Source: Streptomyces sp. NBC_01283
GTDB taxonomy: Bacteria > Actinomycetota > Actinomycetes > Streptomycetales > Streptomycetaceae
NCBI RefSeq assembly: GCF_041435335.1
Contig: NZ_CP108430.1
Location: 3,516,501 to 3,580,500, forward strand
DNA length: 64,000 nt
Direction of reading: 5' to 3'
Shown here: positions 61,575 to 64,000 of the stretch, one piece after another
Layout of the letters: each line of letters begins with the position of its first letter
How positions within the stretch are numbered: the stretch's first letter is position 1
Translations under genes and position numbers: made by a program
The notes under the pieces: model-generated
The model's input: the letters and a program-made list of their open reading frames with translations, nothing else
What the model was told of the DNA's origin: nothing
The model's database searches: none

Positions 61575-61671
61575 AGCTCTTTTCCTGCTCCTTCATCCGG
61601 TGCGACGCCCCCAGGGGCGACAGCCGATGCCCCCGGGAAGTAGCTGCCACGAGCAGACGGCACGCGGCAGT

Positions 61672-61712
61672 GAGGGCCGGTTCCGCAGACGCATTCTGCG
61701 GAACCGGCCCTC
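61672..61712 (+). terminator. Perfect 17-bp stem terminator
   Basis: Bases 61672-61688 are the exact complement of 61696-61712, loop seven bases, followed by CGGGCTTTC. It lies 97 bp after the small secreted-protein gene; the stretch 61575-61874 holds nothing else except the next promoter. Confidence 0.8.
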
Positions 61713-61862
61713 GGGCTTTCCCCGGCCCATCCTGCTTTCCCTGGGCCTCAGTTCGACTGGAGGGCGCCGGAGTTCGACCGGCGCGTGCCCCGATCGTGTG
61801 ATCGCTCGCCCACAATCACCCAGTCAAGTGACAAGCGGGGCCGGGACATCAGCACTCGTCGA

Positions 61863-61868
61863 TACGGT
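61863..61868 (+). promoter_or_regulatory. Predicted -10 element of a leaderless transcript
   Basis: TACGGT ends six bases before ATG 61875; no ribosome-binding site is present. Confidence 0.4.
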
Positions 61869-61874
61869 TCCGGG

Positions 61875-62378
61875 ATGACCTCGACATCGAGCGAAACCCG
61901 CACTTTCCGCGCCGCCGATCTGGGCACCCTCACCGTGGTCGCCTGGAGCGGTGAACACCCCGAAGACGAAAAGGACATGCCCTTCCTGCTCGCCTACTCG
62001 CTCGGTGACGGCGAAGGCGGCCCCGAGGGAAGCGCCGAAGCCATCGAGCTCCTGCTGCAGGACACCGGACTCCCCATCGGCGGCCCCATCGTGGAGAGCT
62101 CCCGCAACCCGAGCCTGCCCGTCAGCCTCCTCGTCGAGGCGGGCCAGGCCGTGCTGAACATGCCGTACCTCAACGCCCAGTGCGTCGTACCGCCGGAGTG
62201 GCTCGCCGCCGTGGGCGAGCGGGGCCACGCCTACTTCATGTTCACCACGCGCCCCTGGCCCGAGGCCAAGCCCGGCGTCCCCCTCACCGACGAGGCCCTC
62301 GCAGCGTTCGCGGGCTCCGAGGAGACCATGACCCGGGCCGCGCACTGCCTGCTCACCGCGAAGAGGCTGCGCGGCTAG
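61875..62378 (+). CDS. Conserved hypothetical protein (DUF5949-like)
   Basis: A 167-residue cytoplasmic protein. ATG 61875 gives MTSTSSETRTFRAADLGTLT; an earlier start adds 30 non-family residues. The pattern (VVAWSGEHPEDEKDMPFLLA, SLGDGEGGPEGSAEAIELLL) is, from memory, that of DUF5949, a Streptomyces-specific family of unknown function. No catalytic motif is visible. Confidence 0.78.
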   Translation: MTSTSSETRTFRAADLGTLTVVAWSGEHPEDEKDMPFLLAYSLGDGEGGPEGSAEAIELLLQDTGLPIGGPIVESSRNPSLPVSLLVEAGQAVLNMPYLNAQCVVPPEWLAAVGERGHAYFMFTTRPWPEAKPGVPLTDEALAAFAGSEETMTRAAHCLLTAKRLRG

Positions 62379-62411
62379 GAGCAGGGGGCGCCGCCGGGAC
62401 CCGCGAAACGG

Positions 62412-62449
62412 CTGGGGCCCGCCGGTCGGGACGAACCGGCGGACCCCAG
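62412..62449. terminator. Hairpin between the convergent DUF5949-like and His-rich protein genes
   Basis: A 15-base arm at 62412-62426 pairs with 62435-62449 with one mismatch around eight bases; it can serve both convergent genes. Confidence 0.65.
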
Positions 62450-62480
62450 TACCCGTGACGCGGTGGCTCAGCGCTCCGCG

Positions 62481-62693
62481 TCAGAGCAGGCCGAGGCCCA
62501 GGTCAGCGTCCAGCAGGTGGTGGTCGTGGTCGTGGTGGTGGTGGTGGTCGCCCCAGCAGCCGCCGTGGTCGCACGGGTGCGAGGCCGTCTTCTGCGTCGG
62601 AACCTCCGCTGCCTGAGCGGAAGTTGAGAGCGGGATCGCCACGGCGAAGGTGAGCATGGCGGTCGCGGCGGCACGACGAAGCGTGATCTTCAT
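62481..62693 (-). CDS. Small secreted histidine-rich protein
   Basis: A 70-residue protein from ATG 62693, which has GGAGA at good spacing. A signal peptide ends near AQA at residue 28. The mature 42 residues hold CDHGGCW, then a run of His and Asp (HHHHHDHDHH), and a short acidic tail. The composition suggests binding of Cu, Zn or Ni outside the cell. It lies two genes from the copper-dependent tyrosinase genes, so a copper-buffer role is possible but unproven. Confidence 0.78.
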   Translation of the reverse strand: MKITLRRAAATAMLTFAVAIPLSTSAQAAEVPTQKTASHPCDHGGCWGDHHHHHDHDHHLLDADLGLGLL

Positions 62694-62827
62694 GGGGGAT
62701 CTCCTCGATCCGTTGGGGACGCGACCGACGCTAATCAGCCCCACAGACCCTGTCCTGCCGAGAGATGCACAACTACTGCAAAAGGGTGCCGGGCCCGCCG
62801 CCGGTGAACCCAGTGAGGACCGCATCG

Positions 62828-63478
62828 ATGCACACCACGACGTCTCTCCCCGAGGCCCGTAAGCCCGAAGCACCCTTAGGGCACGTGGACCCGCCATCCG
62901 GTGGCACCGGCGGGAGCCGTGCGTTCGCACTGCTCCTGGTGATCACGGGTGCCGCGGGGCTGCTCGCGGCGTGGGTCATCACGCTGGACAAGTTCAAGCT
63001 CCTGGAGGACCCGAACTTCTCGCCGGCCTGCAGCCTCAATCCGGTGGTCTCCTGCGGCAACATCATGAAGAGCGAGCAGGCGGCGGCCTTCGGGTTCCCC
63101 AACCCGATGCTGGGTATCGCCGCGTACGCCGTCGTGATGTGCGTCGGCATGAGCCTGCTGGGCGGGGCGCGTTTCCCGCGCTGGTACTACCTGACGCTGA
63201 ACGCGGGCACGCTCTTCGGGGTCGGCTTCTGCACCTGGCTCCAGTACCAGTCGCTGTACGAGATCAACTCGCTGTGCCTGTGGTGCTGCCTCGCCTGGGT
63301 CGCCACGATCACCATGTTCTGGTACGTGACCTCGTTCAACGTCCGTAACGGCCTGCTGCCCGCGCCCTCCGGACTGCGTACGTTCCTCTCCGAGTTCACC
63401 TGGGTGTTCCCGGTGCTGCACGTCGGCATCGTCGGAATGCTGATCCTCACGCGCTGGTGGGACTTCTGGACCAGCTGA
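62828..63478 (+). CDS. Vitamin K epoxide reductase (VKOR) family membrane protein
   Basis: A 216-residue protein with four or five spans. ATG 62828 has GAGGA eight bases upstream; a start at 62765 adds 21 unlikely residues. Redox cysteines: the pair in CSLNPVVSC near residue 66 and the CxxC site in LCLWCC near 157, as in bacterial VKOR homologues that reoxidise secreted thiol oxidants. It should support disulfide formation in exported proteins. It lies 38 bp before melC1 in the same direction. Confidence 0.92.
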   Translation: MHTTTSLPEARKPEAPLGHVDPPSGGTGGSRAFALLLVITGAAGLLAAWVITLDKFKLLEDPNFSPACSLNPVVSCGNIMKSEQAAAFGFPNPMLGIAAYAVVMCVGMSLLGGARFPRWYYLTLNAGTLFGVGFCTWLQYQSLYEINSLCLWCCLAWVATITMFWYVTSFNVRNGLLPAPSGLRTFLSEFTWVFPVLHVGIVGMLILTRWWDFWTS

Positions 63479-63516
63479 CACCCCCGTAAGGCAGCACGCA
63501 CAAGGAGACATCACCA

Positions 63517-63933
63517 GTGAGCGAAGGAGCAGCGGGCAGCGCGCCGGCCGGAGGGCGGTTCACGCGCCGGGCCACGATGCGCAACCTCATCGCGGTGGCC
63601 GTGGCCGCCGTGACGGCACAGACCGCCCTTCAGTGGTGGACCCGGCAGCCGGCCAAGGAGCCGCCGGCCGACGCCGTCGGTGACGGCTCGTTCGACGAGA
63701 TGTACGCGGGCCGCCACATCCGCGGGGCGAGAGCCGCCGCGGGACATCAACACGCGGGCGCCGGCTGGGACATCACCGTCGACGGGCGTCCGCTCCATCT
63801 CATGCGGCGCGCGGACGGCGGCTATCTGAGCATGATCGACCACTACCAGTCGTATCCGACGCCCCTCATCGCCACCCGCGGAGCGGTCGACGAACTCGGC
63901 CGCGGCCGGCAGCTGCGCGGCAGGAACGCCTGA
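63517..63933 (+). CDS. melC1: Tyrosinase cofactor/copper chaperone MelC1
   Basis: A 138-residue protein started by GTG 63517 behind AAGGAG. The N-terminus has a twin-arginine signal (FTRRATMRNLIAVAVAAV). The mature part shows GHQHAGAGW and DGRPLHLMRRADGGYLSMID, then HYQSYPTP, the MelC1 signature. MelC1 delivers copper to apo-tyrosinase and carries it out through the Tat pathway. The tyrosinase gene starts 44 bp downstream. Confidence 0.95.
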   Translation: MSEGAAGSAPAGGRFTRRATMRNLIAVAVAAVTAQTALQWWTRQPAKEPPADAVGDGSFDEMYAGRHIRGARAAAGHQHAGAGWDITVDGRPLHLMRRADGGYLSMIDHYQSYPTPLIATRGAVDELGRGRQLRGRNA

Positions 63934-63977
63934 GCGCTGCCCCGCACCGCACACCCGGACGGCAGGAGCGAACCGAA

Positions 63978-64000
63978 GTGGTCTACACGCGCAAGAACCA
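63978..64000 (+). CDS. melC2: Tyrosinase MelC2, first codons only (partial)
   Basis: GTG 63978 follows AGGAG at nine bases and opens MVYTRKNQ-like sequence, the start typical of Streptomyces tyrosinase, directly after melC1. The window ends after seven codons and two bases, so this call rests on position and the short N-terminus. Confidence 0.75.

Overview
The window is a high-GC actinobacterial chromosome segment, almost certainly from Streptomyces. It carries three rodlin genes, three chaplin genes, a tyrosinase cofactor gene (melC1), SpoIIE/RsbW-type phosphatase and kinase genes, strong GC bias at third codon positions, and a few TTA codons confined to two accessory genes. I see no tRNA, rRNA, CRISPR array, IS element or phage gene.

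Left part (1-30.4 kb), mostly core: a partial oligopeptide-binding lipoprotein, the translational GTPase typA, a small XRE regulator, a second peptide-binding lipoprotein with a charged insert, a three-gene succinate dehydrogenase operon of the mycobacterial Sdh1 type (membrane anchor, SdhA, SdhB), a Tat-secreted alpha/beta hydrolase, an aminoglycoside-phosphotransferase-like kinase, a DUF4232 lipoprotein, a TPM-domain protein next to a PspA protein, a SpoIIE phosphatase with PAS/GAF and kinase domains next to a lone RsbW-like kinase, a NUDIX hydrolase, a SPOR protein, an NCS1 permease with a cysteine-rich tail, a GntR regulator, a membrane-anchored esterase, a septum-formation-like protein, a subtilisin-like protease and a threonine-synthase-like PLP enzyme.

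Centre (30.7-40.2 kb), accessory and the most interesting part: two operons that converge at about 36.5 kb. The rightward one encodes a VMAP-type protein with an N-terminal EAD2-like domain and a 1300-residue SAV_2336/NB-ARC/TPR protein of the FxSxx-COOH (Fxs) type; each has two TTA codons, so bldA tRNA control is likely. The leftward one encodes a Trypco2 protein, a trypsin-like protease with a C-terminal EAD2-like domain, a 69-residue FxsA-like peptide and an HExxH-type putative peptide hydroxylase. The Fxs radical SAM enzyme, the TIR-like FxsC protein and the MoxR ATPase usual in such loci are missing. This looks like a reduced hybrid of a conflict (defence or self-recognition) system and a RiPP-like peptide-modification system.

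Right part (40.3-64 kb), cell-surface development: three rodlins around an LCP-family gene, a short and a long chaplin, then about 14 kb of surface-polysaccharide genes. A nine-gene leftward operon (58.5 to 49.1 kb) with overlapping stops and starts runs glycosyltransferase, initiating phosphoglycosyltransferase, O-antigen-ligase-like protein, MurJ-like flippase, polysaccharide deacetylase, glycosyltransferase, Wzz-like protein and GNAT protein; a DUF3344-like secreted protein lies just upstream, a GH26-like hydrolase converges on it, and an ATP-grasp/flavin-monooxygenase pair lies beyond. After a third chaplin and several small secreted proteins the window ends in VKOR, melC1 and the first codons of tyrosinase. 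The order rodlin-rodlin-short chaplin-long chaplin-...-chaplin-...-melC1 matches, from memory, S. coelicolor SCO2719 down to SCO2700, so I use rdlA/rdlB/chpD/chpA/chpF as tentative symbols. Several of these surface genes have upstream elements resembling sigma-BldN promoters.
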